Source: CAWAYH01 sp963786195 (GTDB taxonomy: Bacteria; Acidobacteriota; Vicinamibacteria; Vicinamibacterales; 2-12-FULL-66-21). Taken from it: a stretch of DNA of 64,000 nucleotides. The stretch is taken from NCBI GenBank assembly GCA_963786195.1, contig CAWAYH010000010.1, positions 319,583 to 383,582 of the forward strand, read 5' to 3'. The notes under the pieces were generated by a model. It saw only the letters and a list, made by a program, of their open reading frames with translations, ran no database searches and had not been told where the DNA came from. The translations under genes and the position numbers were made by a program. Of the stretch, positions 29,309 through 41,876 are shown piece after piece (the first letter of the stretch is position 1; each line of letters begins with the position of its first letter).

Positions 29309-31729
29309 CGCGACGGTCGGATTCACGGCCAGCGCGCGGCGCACCGGCAAGACCGACGCCAGCACCACCATCAGCGCAAGCACCGCTGGAATCAGGACGA
29401 AGGTCGGTGTGTCGAGCGGGGCGACGCCCTGAACCAGCCACTGCAGCAGGCGCATGGCGGCGAACGCGCCGACGACTCCTACAGCGACGCCGGATGCGGC
29501 GAGCCTGAGCCCCTGCGTCAGAACGAGCTGGACGATCCGGAGTCTGCGCGCGCCGAGCGCCATACGGACGCCAAGCTCGCGCGTTCGACGGATGACCGCG
29601 TCCGCCATCACGCCGTACACCCCAACGATCGCGAGCACCATCGTCATGAGCCCGCACGTTCCGACGAGGACCGTGGTCAGACGCTCCATCACGAGCGCCT
29701 CAGACAGGTGCTGGCTGAGCGTCATCGCCTTCAGAACGTCGGCCTTGCTGTCCGTGGTCTTCAGGGTTTGCCGGATCGGCTCGACGAGCGACTGCGGGTC
29801 GCGCGACGACTTCACGACGACGTTCATGCGCACGTGATAGTTCTGGGTGGCAGAGTAGTAGACGATCGGCGCCGGTGGAGGCTGCAGGGTCCGGTACCTC
29901 GCCGATTCGACCACTCCCACGATTTCGAGCCTCTGGCCGCTCGCGTCGAGCAGGTGACGCTCGAGCGCGAGGCGTGGTTCGCCGAAATAGCGCTGCGCCA
30001 GCACGTCGTTGACGACGAGGACCGGCGGTGCACGCGCGTGGTCGCGGCTGTCGAAGACCCGCCCGACGAGCCGCGGAATGCCCATCGCCGCGAAGTAACC
30101 GGTCGATACGCTGACAATCTGGAGCTCCGCGTGTTCGGTGAGACCGGTGCCGTCGCGCGGGATCAGAAAAGCCCGCGCGTTATCGGCCGCCAGCGGCAGG
30201 CTGCTGACCCACTCGACGCTTTCGACGCCAGGCAGACCCCGCAAGTAGTCCGTCGCGTCGTTCTTGTACCGAATCCCGCCCACCTGGTTCTCGTAGCGTC
30301 CCGGAAGCAGGACCGTGGCGACCGCGACCCTGCTCGCGATGACGCTTGCCGGCGTGCTCAAGGCGCCCGTCAGCCCCCGAATGAGCTGCAGCGTCGACAC
30401 GAGCAACACGATCGACAGCGCGATCTGCGCGATGACGAGCGTGCCTCGAAGGCGTGCGCCTCCGGCTGCGCTGGAGACGCTGCCAGGATCGCTCCGCAGG
30501 GCCAGGGCCACGACCGGATTGGTGGCGAGCACTGCCGGAGCGAGGCCAAAGAGTGCGCCGGCGAGCACCGCGATCGCGAGCGTGAAGAGGAACACGCGAA
30601 CGTCGAGTCGCGGCGTGAGCATCTCGGCGTGCTCGGACGCAAAGAGAGAAGGAATCGCGCCCGCCGTCCAATACGACAGCAGCAGGCCGAATGCGCCGCC
30701 GGCGAGCGAAATGGCAACACTGTCGGTCAGGAGTTGCCTCACCAGCCTGGTCCGGCTCGCGCCCAGGGCGAACCGGACGCCGATCTCAGTGACTCGGGAG
30801 GTTGCGCGTGAGAGGAGCAGAGCGCCCGCGCCCGCGCAGGCGCTCAGCAGCACCATGACGGTCGCGCCAAGCAGCAGGGCGCTGATCACCGCAGTCCTTG
30901 ATCTCGTTGCGGGATCGAGGCGGGAGTAGCGGAGGACCGACATCGAACGAGGGGCGTCAGCGCTCGCGATGGTGCCCCGGTTGGTGCCGGGATGTTCGCC
31001 GGCCAAACGCACCGCGACGTCGTTCACCTGGCGCTGCGCATCGGCAAACGTCCGACCGGATCTCAGCCGGCCGAACAACGAGAGCCGTCGATTTCCGCGA
31101 TCCGGCGAAGCGCTCGACAGCCCGAGCGGGATCCAGACGTCCGAATCTCTCCCGACCTGAAGGCCCTCGAATCTGGCTGGCGCGATGCCCACAACCGTGT
31201 AGTCGTTGCCGTCGATCGAGATCGTGCGGCCGGGCGTCTGCTCGTCGAGCTGGAACACCCGCTCCCACAACTTGTACACGATGACCGCGGGGGGATGCGC
31301 GCCGGCGGGCTCCGGCGGGACGAGCTGGCCGCGGGCCGCCGGCAGTCCGAGCGCCGCGAAGAACTCCGGCGACACGCCTGCGGCTCGAACGCTGTAAGTC
31401 GCGTCGCCGATGCGCAGCGTGGCGGTGACGCCGTCATCGATCGCGGCCAGCGTTTCGACGTCGGGAACTCCCGCCTTCAGCGACAGGTAGTCGGGATAGG
31501 ACGAGTACCCGTAGGCCTGCCCGCCGAACTCGCTCGTGTACACCGCGGCGAGACGGGACGGGCGAAGGATCCCGGCCGGCGGGCGGAACAGCAACGCGTC
31601 GACAAGGCTGAAGACCGTGGCGTTGACGCCCGTTCCGACGCCCAGGATGAGCAGCATGATGGCCGCCGCGCCGGGGGATCGCGACCACCCGCGTGCGGAG
31701 TGCCGAAGGTCCTGGATCAGGGTGACCAC
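29294..31729 (-). CDS. FtsX/MacB-type ABC permease (orphan acidobacterial type)
   Basis: This intact 811-residue inner-membrane protein starts VTLIQDLRHSARGWSRSPG, with a first helix (AAAIMLLILGVGTGVNATVF), a large periplasmic MacB-type core, three helices around residues 280-400, a second periplasmic core and a last FtsX block (MVLAIVGVYGVMADAVIRRT, ELGVRMALGA). The duplicated arrangement without an adjacent ATPase matches the orphan permeases abundant in Acidobacteriota. Substrate unknown; export or envelope mechanotransduction is typical of the superfamily. Confidence 0.9.
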   Translation of the reverse strand: MVTLIQDLRHSARGWSRSPGAAAIMLLILGVGTGVNATVFSLVDALLFRPPAGILRPSRLAAVYTSEFGGQAYGYSSYPDYLSLKAGVPDVETLAAIDDGVTATLRIGDATYSVRAAGVSPEFFAALGLPAARGQLVPPEPAGAHPPAVIVYKLWERVFQLDEQTPGRTISIDGNDYTVVGIAPARFEGLQVGRDSDVWIPLGLSSASPDRGNRRLSLFGRLRSGRTFADAQRQVNDVAVRLAGEHPGTNRGTIASADAPRSMSVLRYSRLDPATRSRTAVISALLLGATVMVLLSACAGAGALLLSRATSRVTEIGVRFALGASRTRLVRQLLTDSVAISLAGGAFGLLLSYWTAGAIPSLFASEHAEMLTPRLDVRVFLFTLAIAVLAGALFGLAPAVLATNPVVALALRSDPGSVSSAAGGARLRGTLVIAQIALSIVLLVSTLQLIRGLTGALSTPASVIASRVAVATVLLPGRYENQVGGIRYKNDATDYLRGLPGVESVEWVSSLPLAADNARAFLIPRDGTGLTEHAELQIVSVSTGYFAAMGIPRLVGRVFDSRDHARAPPVLVVNDVLAQRYFGEPRLALERHLLDASGQRLEIVGVVESARYRTLQPPPAPIVYYSATQNYHVRMNVVVKSSRDPQSLVEPIRQTLKTTDSKADVLKAMTLSQHLSEALVMERLTTVLVGTCGLMTMVLAIVGVYGVMADAVIRRTRELGVRMALGARRLRIVQLVLTQGLRLAASGVAVGVVGAFAAMRLLQWLVQGVAPLDTPTFVLIPAVLALMVVLASVLPVRRALAVNPTVALRHE

Positions 31730-31800
31730 TTGGTTACCGAGGGAAGGCTATCTCCCTGCCGACTCGGTTAGCAAGGGCGAAACGCCGGCGGCGGGCCGGC

Positions 31801-32853
31801 TCAGGTTCGAAGCGCTTCCGCGCCTGCGAAAAAGCTCTGGATGATTCCCCGGAGCTCGCCGATCGAGGTCGCGGAATTGACGGCGATCCGCAAATGCGAC
31901 CCGTTGTCGAGCCCCTTCGTGTACCAGGAGTTCAACGCGCGAAGCTTGTTGATGACCCAGCGATCGTGACTGGTCGCCGGGCGGGATGGCTCGCCGTCGG
32001 TCTGGCCTGGCGCCACGTGCCGGAACCCGCGCGCCTCGTGCACGCGCTCGTCCAGCAGCAGGTCGATGTAGTCGAGCAGGAACTGCGCGCGATCGGCATC
32101 GGTCACCGTCCGCGCCGGCCGCCCGGCCGTCAGGTCCGCAGCCTGCTGAAAGATCCAGGGGTTCCTGAGCGCGCCACGGCCTACGAGCACGCCCGCCACC
32201 GGGCTGCGGCTCAGGCGGTCGACGATCTGCCCGGGCTCGACACAGTCGCCGCTTCCGAACACGGGAATCCCGACGCCGTGCGCCACGCGCGCGATGAGAT
32301 CCCAGTCGGAGAATCCGGAATACGACTGCGCGGCGGTTCTGCCATGCACGGTCACAGCCGACGCTCCCGCATCCTGCATCCGCTGAGCCATCTCGGGGGC
32401 GTTGATGGCGTCCGCATCCCAACCCGCGCGCATCTTCACCGTCACCGGGATCTTCACGGCCTTCGTCATGGCCCGCACGACGTCAGCCGCATGATCGGGC
32501 TCGCGCATCAGGCTGCAGCCGGCGTTGTGCTTCGCGATCTTCGGGACGGGACAGCCCATGTTCACGTCGACCACGTCCGCGCCCATGCCCTCGACAATCT
32601 GAGCGGCGGCCGCCATCTTCTCCGGATCGCCCCCGAAAATCTGTATCGAGACCGGGCGCTCTTCCTCGGTGTACTCGGCGTACTCGAGCGTGCGATCGAT
32701 CCCCCGGACGAGCCCCTCCGAGCTGACCATCTCGGTGACAACCAGACCGCACCCTCCGTGGCGCTTCACCAGCCGGCGGAAGGCGGTATCCGTCATGCCT
32801 GCCATCGGGGCAAGCGCGAACGCCGGCTGAACGTCGACGGTTCCGATTTTCAT
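31801..32853 (-). CDS. dusB: tRNA-dihydrouridine synthase (DusB-type)
   Basis: The 350-residue flavoenzyme reduces uridine to dihydrouridine in tRNA D-loops. The FMN TIM-barrel start is ALAPMAGMTDTAFRRLVKR; the catalytic cysteine is in VNMGCPVPKIAKHNAGC (Cys101), followed by VKMRAGW, VTVHGRTAAQSYSG and GSGDC. It ends with a C-terminal helical domain. It sits just downstream of a NusG paralogue on the same strand. Confidence 0.92.
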   Translation of the reverse strand: MKIGTVDVQPAFALAPMAGMTDTAFRRLVKRHGGCGLVVTEMVSSEGLVRGIDRTLEYAEYTEEERPVSIQIFGGDPEKMAAAAQIVEGMGADVVDVNMGCPVPKIAKHNAGCSLMREPDHAADVVRAMTKAVKIPVTVKMRAGWDADAINAPEMAQRMQDAGASAVTVHGRTAAQSYSGFSDWDLIARVAHGVGIPVFGSGDCVEPGQIVDRLSRSPVAGVLVGRGALRNPWIFQQAADLTAGRPARTVTDADRAQFLLDYIDLLLDERVHEARGFRHVAPGQTDGEPSRPATSHDRWVINKLRALNSWYTKGLDNGSHLRIAVNSATSIGELRGIIQSFFAGAEALRT

Positions 32854-32864
32854 GAAGTTGCTGG

Positions 32865-33358
32865 TCAGTACCGGCCTGGACGTCCGCCGCGTCGACCTCG
32901 ACGCTGACGGCCTGACCGATCAAATCCACGGCGAGCACGAGCCGCGCGTGCGCGCCCTTGCGCACCAGACGGCCGATCACGCCCTTGAGCGGACCGCTCA
33001 CCACCTCGGCGACCATGCCCTCACGAATGAGGGGGCACGGGTCGTACTGCAGATCGCTCTCGACGAGTCGACGGATGCCGTCGATCTCGTGCTCGGGAAT
33101 CGGTGCAATCTCGCCGTTGAACGAGACGATGCTGACGACGCCGCTGCACTTGAGGATGGGGAGCCGCTCATCCGCCTCGAAGCGCGCGAAGCAGTAGCCC
33201 GGAAACAGCGGCCAGTCGATCTTCTTCTTGCGGTCCTTCCAGCGGCTCCAGCGCGCGATCGTCGGCAGAAAGGCTTCGACGCCCTTCTTCACGATCTGAT
33301 CGCGGACGACCTGCTCGTGCCGTGAGCGCGTCCAGATGGCGTACCAGGAGACGCTCAC
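32865..33358 (-). CDS. NusG-like specialised antitermination factor (UpxY/RfaH type)
   Basis: From a GTG at 33358 the protein has the NusG NGN domain (SWYAIWTRSRHEQVVRDQI, WPLFPGYCFARF) and a KOW domain (IREGMVAEVVSGPLKGVIGRLVR). These paralogues of NusG promote readthrough of long operons, often polysaccharide loci. As given, the frame runs on past 32865 into dusB to 32483; one inserted base near 32880 would end it at the TGA at 32865, which is the expected place. It follows the SurA-like gene by 11 bases, suggesting one operon. Confidence 0.8.
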
Positions 33359-33369
33359 GATCGATCCGC

Positions 33370-34446
33370 CTAGCCTGGATTCGCCGCGCTCATGGCGGCA
33401 ATCTGCTGCTCGTAGGCCTTCCGAAGCTCTTCGTTCTTCCACACGATGATCGCCTGCCGGCGCACGCGATCCAGGAACTTCCGCATTTCGGTGCGCGACC
33501 GTGACTGGTACACGCGATCGGCGACGAGATCTTTGACCGAGTCGAAGGGTCGCGTCGCAGAGGGCTTGAAGGTCTCGAGCTTCAGCAGTTGATAGCCTTT
33601 CTGGCTCCGCAGCGGCTGCGTGATGTCGCCCGGCTTCATCTTCTCGAGAACCTGCTGCAGGGCCGTCGAGAGCTCGCTGACCGTGAGCGGTCCGATGAGG
33701 CCGCCGTTCGCCTGCGAGGCACTCGTGGACACTTCCCCCGCGACCTTGGCGAAATCCTCGCCGGCCGAGAGGCGCGCGCGGACCGCGTTCGCCTTCTTCA
33801 ACGCCTCGTCATCCTGGCCCGCGGTGAACGAGGGCTGCCCCTGGGAGGTGGTGACAGGCACCTCGATCAGGATCTCGCGCAGGGTGACGGACGCCGGGTC
33901 GACGAACTCGGCCTGGTGTGCGAGGTAGTACTGCCGCGCCTCTTCCTCGGTGATCTGCAGCTTGCCGCCGAACTCGCTGCGCTGGACCTCCTGGATCAGG
34001 AAGTTGCGTTCGACGTTGCGCCGGACGTCGCTGACCGTCATGCCTTCCTGCTTCAGCGCCTCCTGGAACTTGGCATCGTCCTCGAGGTTCTGCTCTTTGC
34101 GCATCTCCTTCAGCCAGCGGTTGAACTGATCGTCAGACAGGTGAAGGTTCTTTTCGCGCCCAAGCTGGACGAGCAGCAGCTCGTCGATCGCGTTGACGAT
34201 CAGTTGGGGCGTGACTTCGGCGAGCGCTTTCTTCAACTGATCCTCGTTCCCGAGCTGCTCCGGCTTGATGTTGCGCTGTCTGAGGGCGCTGATCTGGCGC
34301 TCTTCGAGGTCGCTCTTCGTGAGGATGTCACCGTTCACCTTTACGAGGACCTGCTCGATGACCTGGTTTTGCGCCGCCAGTCGGGCGCCCGTGACGGCGA
34401 GGCCCAAGGCGAGCGCGGCGGCGGCCAGACGTGAGTGGTTCATCAT
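33370..34446 (-). CDS. SurA-like periplasmic peptidyl-prolyl isomerase/chaperone
   Basis: This 358-residue protein has a signal peptide (LAAAALALGLAVTGARLAAQ), a SurA N-terminal helical domain (VLVKVNGDILTKSDLEER, LGREKNLHLSDDQFNRWLKE) and one parvulin rotamase domain (PASVTLREILIEVPV, ANGGLIGPLTVSEL, KMKPGDITQPLRSQKGYQLL). It should help fold outer-membrane proteins. Only one rotamase domain is present, compared with two in Escherichia coli SurA. First in a probable operon with the NusG-like gene and dusB. Confidence 0.9.
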   Translation of the reverse strand: MMNHSRLAAAALALGLAVTGARLAAQNQVIEQVLVKVNGDILTKSDLEERQISALRQRNIKPEQLGNEDQLKKALAEVTPQLIVNAIDELLLVQLGREKNLHLSDDQFNRWLKEMRKEQNLEDDAKFQEALKQEGMTVSDVRRNVERNFLIQEVQRSEFGGKLQITEEEARQYYLAHQAEFVDPASVTLREILIEVPVTTSQGQPSFTAGQDDEALKKANAVRARLSAGEDFAKVAGEVSTSASQANGGLIGPLTVSELSTALQQVLEKMKPGDITQPLRSQKGYQLLKLETFKPSATRPFDSVKDLVADRVYQSRSRTEMRKFLDRVRRQAIIVWKNEELRKAYEQQIAAMSAANPG

Positions 34447-34492
34447 TCAGCCCCTAACTTCGCCAGCACCTAAATCGCTGGATTACAAGATT

Positions 34493-38044
<3,552 letters not shown>

Positions 38045-38159
38045 AATCCTTCATTGTACCTCGGAGTCGGTGACGTAATGCCGAGCTGGATTACGCGGGC
38101 GTTGACCTGACGTGTTTCAGGCGCCTACACTCGGGAACGCGCACGCAAGGGGGTGTTGC

Positions 38160-38339
38160 ATGGCGAAGGTTCTGAAATGCGCCGATCTCATGCCCGGCTG
38201 CGACAAGGTCATCGAGGGAAAGGACGCCGACGAGGTCTTCGCAAAAGCAGAGGCGCACGCGCGGAAAGAACACAACATGACGATCATTCCGCCGAACGTC
38301 GTCTCGCAGATCGAAGCGGCCATCAGAGAAAAGGTCTAG
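38160..38339 (+). CDS. DUF1059 small protein
   Basis: AAGGGGG lies 9 bases before the ATG. The 59-residue product (VLKCADLMPGCDKVIEGKDA, HARKEHNMTIIPPNVV) matches the DUF1059 family of small soluble proteins with a conserved Cys pair and HA..H motif, suggesting metal binding. Function unknown. Confidence 0.88.
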   Translation: MAKVLKCADLMPGCDKVIEGKDADEVFAKAEAHARKEHNMTIIPPNVVSQIEAAIREKV

Positions 38340-38342
38340 ACC

Positions 38343-38907
38343 TCACGTGGGATCGATGCGGCGGATGACGATCGTCCCGCCGCGCTTGACGTGGGGATGG
38401 GACACGGCCAGCATCCGCGCGTGCTGCTCGTCGGCGGCTTCGACGATGAAGTAGCCCCGCAGGTCGGCCGGCGCCCCGGCGGGTAATTGTGCGCCCACGA
38501 TGGTCGGCGGCGCGTCCACGAGCTTCTCACCCGACACTCCTGTCCCATTCCGCGCGAGATCCCTCGCCCAGCGGCCGTACTCGGCCACGCTGTCATCCTT
38601 GACGGATACGGAGTCTGTCCTGCCATAGAGAAGCAGCACGAACCGTGGCTGATCGTGGCTGTGGCTGGCGCTCTCACGAGCGATGGGCCGGAGGAACCAT
38701 CCTGCAGCGAACCCGCCGATCGTCAGCGCGATCGGCAGCGAGCACCACGGCGGCTCTGCGAAGCCGCAGACGTTGGCCGCTGACAATCAGGCCGCGATCC
38801 CGAAGAGCCGACACCGTCCGCGCCTCGGCGCCGTCGGCCGGCGCAATCTCGCGCGGCAGGTCCCGCAGTTCCTTCAACGCCTCGTCATCGTCGTCGCGAT
38901 GCATCAC
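38343..38907 (-). CDS. Anti-sigma-like membrane protein with YCII-type C-terminus, frameshifted
   Basis: The N-terminal part (MHRDDDDEALKELRDLPREI, RTVSALRDRGLIV) resembles short anti-sigma or zinc-less ASD regions. After a frame change near 38765 there is one transmembrane helix (LPIALTIGGFAAGWFL), then an extracytoplasmic domain (FVLLLYGR, ADLRGYFIVEAADEQHARML) resembling YCII/DGPF-type folds. It directly follows the ECF sigma gene with a 23-base overlap, the usual place for a cognate anti-sigma factor. Assignment rests on context and topology. Confidence 0.6.
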
Positions 38908-39429
38908 GATCCTCCGAGAGGTGGTTCAGCCAGCCGCGCATCGTGCTCCGCGCGCGCGAGAGCTGACTCTTCGCCGTACCGACGTCGATGCCCAGGAGGC
39001 CGGCGATCTCCGCGTGCGTGTAGCCTTCGACGTCATGAAGGACGAGCACGGCGCGATACCCGGCGCGAGTCGATAGAGCAGCTGCTCGAGATCGAGCGCG
39101 TTGGCGCGCGGATGGGTAATCACTCTGGCAGCCTGCTCGACGGGCTCGAACCAGCGGTCCCGCAGTCGCTCCCTGGCGCAGTTGATCAGGATGCCGCACA
39201 GCCACGTCCGGAGTGCGGACTCCCACCGGAACTCCTCCAGACGGAGAAGCGCGCGCACCCACGCGTCCTGGAGCGCGTCTTCGGCCTCGGCGTGACGTCC
39301 GCCCGTGAGACGCAGCGCGAACGCGTACATCGAGGGTGAGTGGCGTCTGTACAGATCCCGGAACGCGTCCTCTGAGCGGGCGCGCAGGTAGTCGTCGACG
39401 AGCTGTCGATCGGGCGTCACGACGGCCAA
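38885..39429 (-). CDS. ECF-type RNA polymerase sigma factor, one frameshift
   Basis: Region 2 is clear (AFRDLYRRHSPSMYAFALRL, ALQDAWVRALLRLEEFRWES, LRTWLCGILINCARERL). After a frame change near 39063 region 4 follows (YRAVLVLHDVEGYTHAEIAG, TAKSQLSRARSTMRGWL). About 180 residues, a normal length. The gene for a membrane anti-sigma-like protein overlaps the 3' end, making a typical envelope-signalling pair. Confidence 0.87.
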
Positions 39430-39432
39430 AGC

Positions 39433-39891
39433 TTACTGCCGCGGTGGCGGGCCTGCGAGACGGAGCCGGTTTCCGTCGGGATCCGCAAACCCCGCCAGCG
39501 CAACCTTGCCGGGGATGATCTGGGTCGGCCCGCTGAATCGCACACCCCGGCCTTCCAGCAGCGCTCTCGACGCCGTGACGTCCGCCACGCTCAGATTGAT
39601 GACCGATGAACCGCTGCCAGCGGGAGTCGGAGATTCGCTCAGCCCGATTTCCAGGCCCGGGACGTTCGTGGCGATGTGCGCGAACTTGAGATCGTCGCGG
39701 CGTTCCTTCACCTTCATCTCGAGCACATTGGTGTAGAACTCGATGGCCCGGTCCAGGTTGGAGACACCGACCTGAACGACTACCGATGGTCGATAAACCA
39801 GCGTGCCGGTGGAGGATTCAGAGGCCTTCTGCTGAGCGGGCGGCTGAGCCACCAGGTGCAGGACGAGAGCGGCGAGGACGGGTGTGCGCAT
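39433..39891 (-). CDS. Exported VOC (glyoxalase/bleomycin-resistance fold) protein
   Basis: The 152-residue protein starts with a hydrophobic signal-like segment (TPVLAALVLHLVAQ) then VVVQVGVSNLDRAIEFYTNV, FAHIATNVPGLEIGLSESPT and ADPDGNRLRLAGPP, the strand pattern of the vicinal oxygen chelate fold. Metal-ligand positions are partly kept (a Glu in LEIGL). A periplasmic VOC protein is uncommon. Only 3 bases separate its stop from the ECF sigma start downstream. Substrate unknown. Confidence 0.8.
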   Translation of the reverse strand: MRTPVLAALVLHLVAQPPAQQKASESSTGTLVYRPSVVVQVGVSNLDRAIEFYTNVLEMKVKERRDDLKFAHIATNVPGLEIGLSESPTPAGSGSSVINLSVADVTASRALLEGRGVRFSGPTQIIPGKVALAGFADPDGNRLRLAGPPPRQ

Positions 39892-39930
39892 TCGGAGTCA
39901 CTCCTTCGAACCTGAGTGACTCCAGCGGCG

Positions 39931-40428
39931 TCAAGGGTTGCATCGCCGAATGCGCTCGACGATGGCCGTCGTCGAGTATCCGGTTTCGATCGGGACGCGG
40001 ACGACGCGTCCGCCGCGCGCCTCGACGGTGTCGCGGCCCACGATCTGGTCGGCCGGCCAGTCGGCGCCCTTGACGAGGACGTCGGGCTGGATGGCACGAA
40101 CGATCGCGTCTGGGGTGTCTTCGTCGAAGAGGACCACGGCGTCCACAGCTGACAGGGCAGCCAGCACTTCGCCGCGCTCGTGCTCCGGCATGATGGGCCG
40201 TCCATCGCCCTTGTTCCTGCGCACCGACGCATCGCTGTTCAGACCCACGATGAGGACGTCGCCGAGCGAGCGGGCATCGCGCAGATAGCGGACGTGTCCG
40301 GGATGCAACAGATCGAAGACCCCGTTCGTGAACACGATCGTTCTGCCTTGGGCCCGAAGCCGTTCGACGAGGGCGACGGCCTGGTCGCGGGGCAGCACCC
40401 GCGGCTGCTGCCGTCCCTCGAGGGTCAT
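39931..40428 (-). CDS. rfaE2: D-glycero-beta-D-manno-heptose-1-phosphate adenylyltransferase
   Basis: This is the nucleotidyltransferase half of HldE, activating heptose as ADP-heptose for lipopolysaccharide core. Key features are IVFTNGVFDLLHPGHVRYL with the HPGH active site, VGLNSDASVRRNKGDGRPI and the late GYSTTAIVERIR. The ATG at 40428 overlaps the stop of wzt (ATGA), which decides the start over an in-frame ATG at 40482. Last gene of the polysaccharide export operon. Confidence 0.93.
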   Translation of the reverse strand: MTLEGRQQPRVLPRDQAVALVERLRAQGRTIVFTNGVFDLLHPGHVRYLRDARSLGDVLIVGLNSDASVRRNKGDGRPIMPEHERGEVLAALSAVDAVVLFDEDTPDAIVRAIQPDVLVKGADWPADQIVGRDTVEARGGRVVRVPIETGYSTTAIVERIRRCNP

Positions 40429-41780
40429 GACTGCGAGGATCCTCCGGCCCTGGAAAACGTCATGGCGTCGGAGAACTGCCATTCGTGCCGCGGCCGGTAG
40501 ATGCCCACATCCTTGGTACGGGACTTTACGCGGAAGGTGTAGAGCAGGCGGTGATAGTCGTACGGATATCCATCCGCCTTGTGAACCGCGACGTCCAGCT
40601 TGTAGGTTCCCTCGACGAGATCGAGGCTCTCGACCGAGAAGACCGCTTCGGCGTCACCGAAGATCCGCTCGCCTTTCATCTCTTCGATTTCGGTGTTCGT
40701 GCCATAGCAGCAGAGGCCTTCCGCGTTGAAGATCCCGATGCCGATGACGAAGTCCTGAATGGCGACCGGAGCCCGCAGGCGGAGCCTGACGTCCAGCCGC
40801 CCACCGCTGTGGAAGACGTGCGACCGCTCGCCGTCCGGTCCCGCCAGCGCGACGTCAGTGATCTCGACCTCGCGCGATCCCCATCGCCCTTCGGTGGCCC
40901 GGAACATGTCGGACGGGCTCTCGGCCACTTCGACCGGGTGGTCGGGCAGGACGGCAGACGCCGGCTCGTCGGGCGACACGGGCATCGCCGCCTCCTGCGC
41001 CCGGGCGTCGCCTGCCGCCAGCTCCTGTTCTTCGCTGGCCTCGACGTCGGTGATATAGGCGCCGACGATCCGCTTGGGGTCTCCCATGCCTTTCATGTGC
41101 CCGGCATCCAGCCACAGCGCCTCGTCGCAGAACCGTTCGACGAGACCGAGGGAGTGCGTGACGAGCAGGATGGTGCGGCCGCGGCGCTTGAACTCTGCGA
41201 ACTTGTCCAGGCACTTGTGCGTGAAGCCTTCGTCGCCGACGGCGAGGACTTCGTCGACGAGCAGGACGTCGGGGTCGACGTGAATCGCGACCGCAAAGCC
41301 CAGGCGCATGTACATGCCCGATGAGTACGTCTTGACGGGCGCGTCGATGAAGTCCTCGAGCTCCGCGAACTCCACGATCTCATCGAACCGTCGCGTGATT
41401 TCCTTCTTCGACAGCCCGAGCATGATCCCGTTGATGAAGACGTTCTCGCGACCAGAGATTTCAGGGTGGAAGCCGGCGCCGAGCTCGATGAGCGCGGAGA
41501 TGCGGCCGTTGACCTGGAGCTGACCCGACGTGGGCTTCGTGATACCTGCCACGAGCTTGAGGAGCGTGCTCTTGCCGGACCCGTTTCGCCCGATCACGCC
41601 GAGCGTGCGACCGGTCGGGACGGTGAACGACACGTCCTCGATCGCCTTGAACGTTTCATCCGGCCTCAGATCGCGGATCAGGCTGCCCGACAACAGCGCG
41701 CTCTTGAGCGTCGCGAACTGCCGCCGCCGGTTGTAGCGCTGGTAGATCTTCGTGACGTTGGTCAGGGTGATGGCGTTCAT
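40425..41780 (-). CDS. wzt: Polysaccharide ABC exporter ATPase with C-terminal carbohydrate-binding domain (Wzt-like)
   Basis: The 451-residue ATPase has Walker A GRNGSGKST, signature YSSGMYMRLGFAVA, Walker B VLLVDEVLAVGDE and switch VTHSL within the first 240 residues. An acidic linker follows, then a beta-rich domain of about 150 residues (SHVFHSGGRLDVRLRLRAPV, DFVIGIGIFNAEGLCCYGTN) matching the Wzt C-terminal domain that recognises the modified end of an O-polysaccharide. It pairs with the permease upstream. Confidence 0.93.
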   Translation of the reverse strand: MNAITLTNVTKIYQRYNRRRQFATLKSALLSGSLIRDLRPDETFKAIEDVSFTVPTGRTLGVIGRNGSGKSTLLKLVAGITKPTSGQLQVNGRISALIELGAGFHPEISGRENVFINGIMLGLSKKEITRRFDEIVEFAELEDFIDAPVKTYSSGMYMRLGFAVAIHVDPDVLLVDEVLAVGDEGFTHKCLDKFAEFKRRGRTILLVTHSLGLVERFCDEALWLDAGHMKGMGDPKRIVGAYITDVEASEEQELAAGDARAQEAAMPVSPDEPASAVLPDHPVEVAESPSDMFRATEGRWGSREVEITDVALAGPDGERSHVFHSGGRLDVRLRLRAPVAIQDFVIGIGIFNAEGLCCYGTNTEIEEMKGERIFGDAEAVFSVESLDLVEGTYKLDVAVHKADGYPYDYHRLLYTFRVKSRTKDVGIYRPRHEWQFSDAMTFSRAGGSSQS

Positions 41781-41787
41781 GATTTCA

Positions 41788-41876
41788 CGTCCGGTTGAAG
41801 CCGGACACTACGCGCAAGGGGGATGTAGTGTCCGGCTTCAGCCGGACCTCATACGGCTTCAGCCGGACCTCATACC
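41788..41876. repeat. Palindromic repeat TCCGGCTTCAGCCGGA, three units
   Basis: One unit at 41788-41812 is inverted relative to two at 41825-41876. The array fills the gap between wzm and wzt and matches the repeat at 12235-12284. It lies inside an operon, so it could affect mRNA stability between permease and ATPase. Confidence 0.75.

Noticed and set aside
32483..32864. C-terminal extension of the NusG-like protein through dusB
   Set aside because: The extension is simply dusB read in another frame; one inserted base gives a stop at 32865 where the KOW domain naturally ends.
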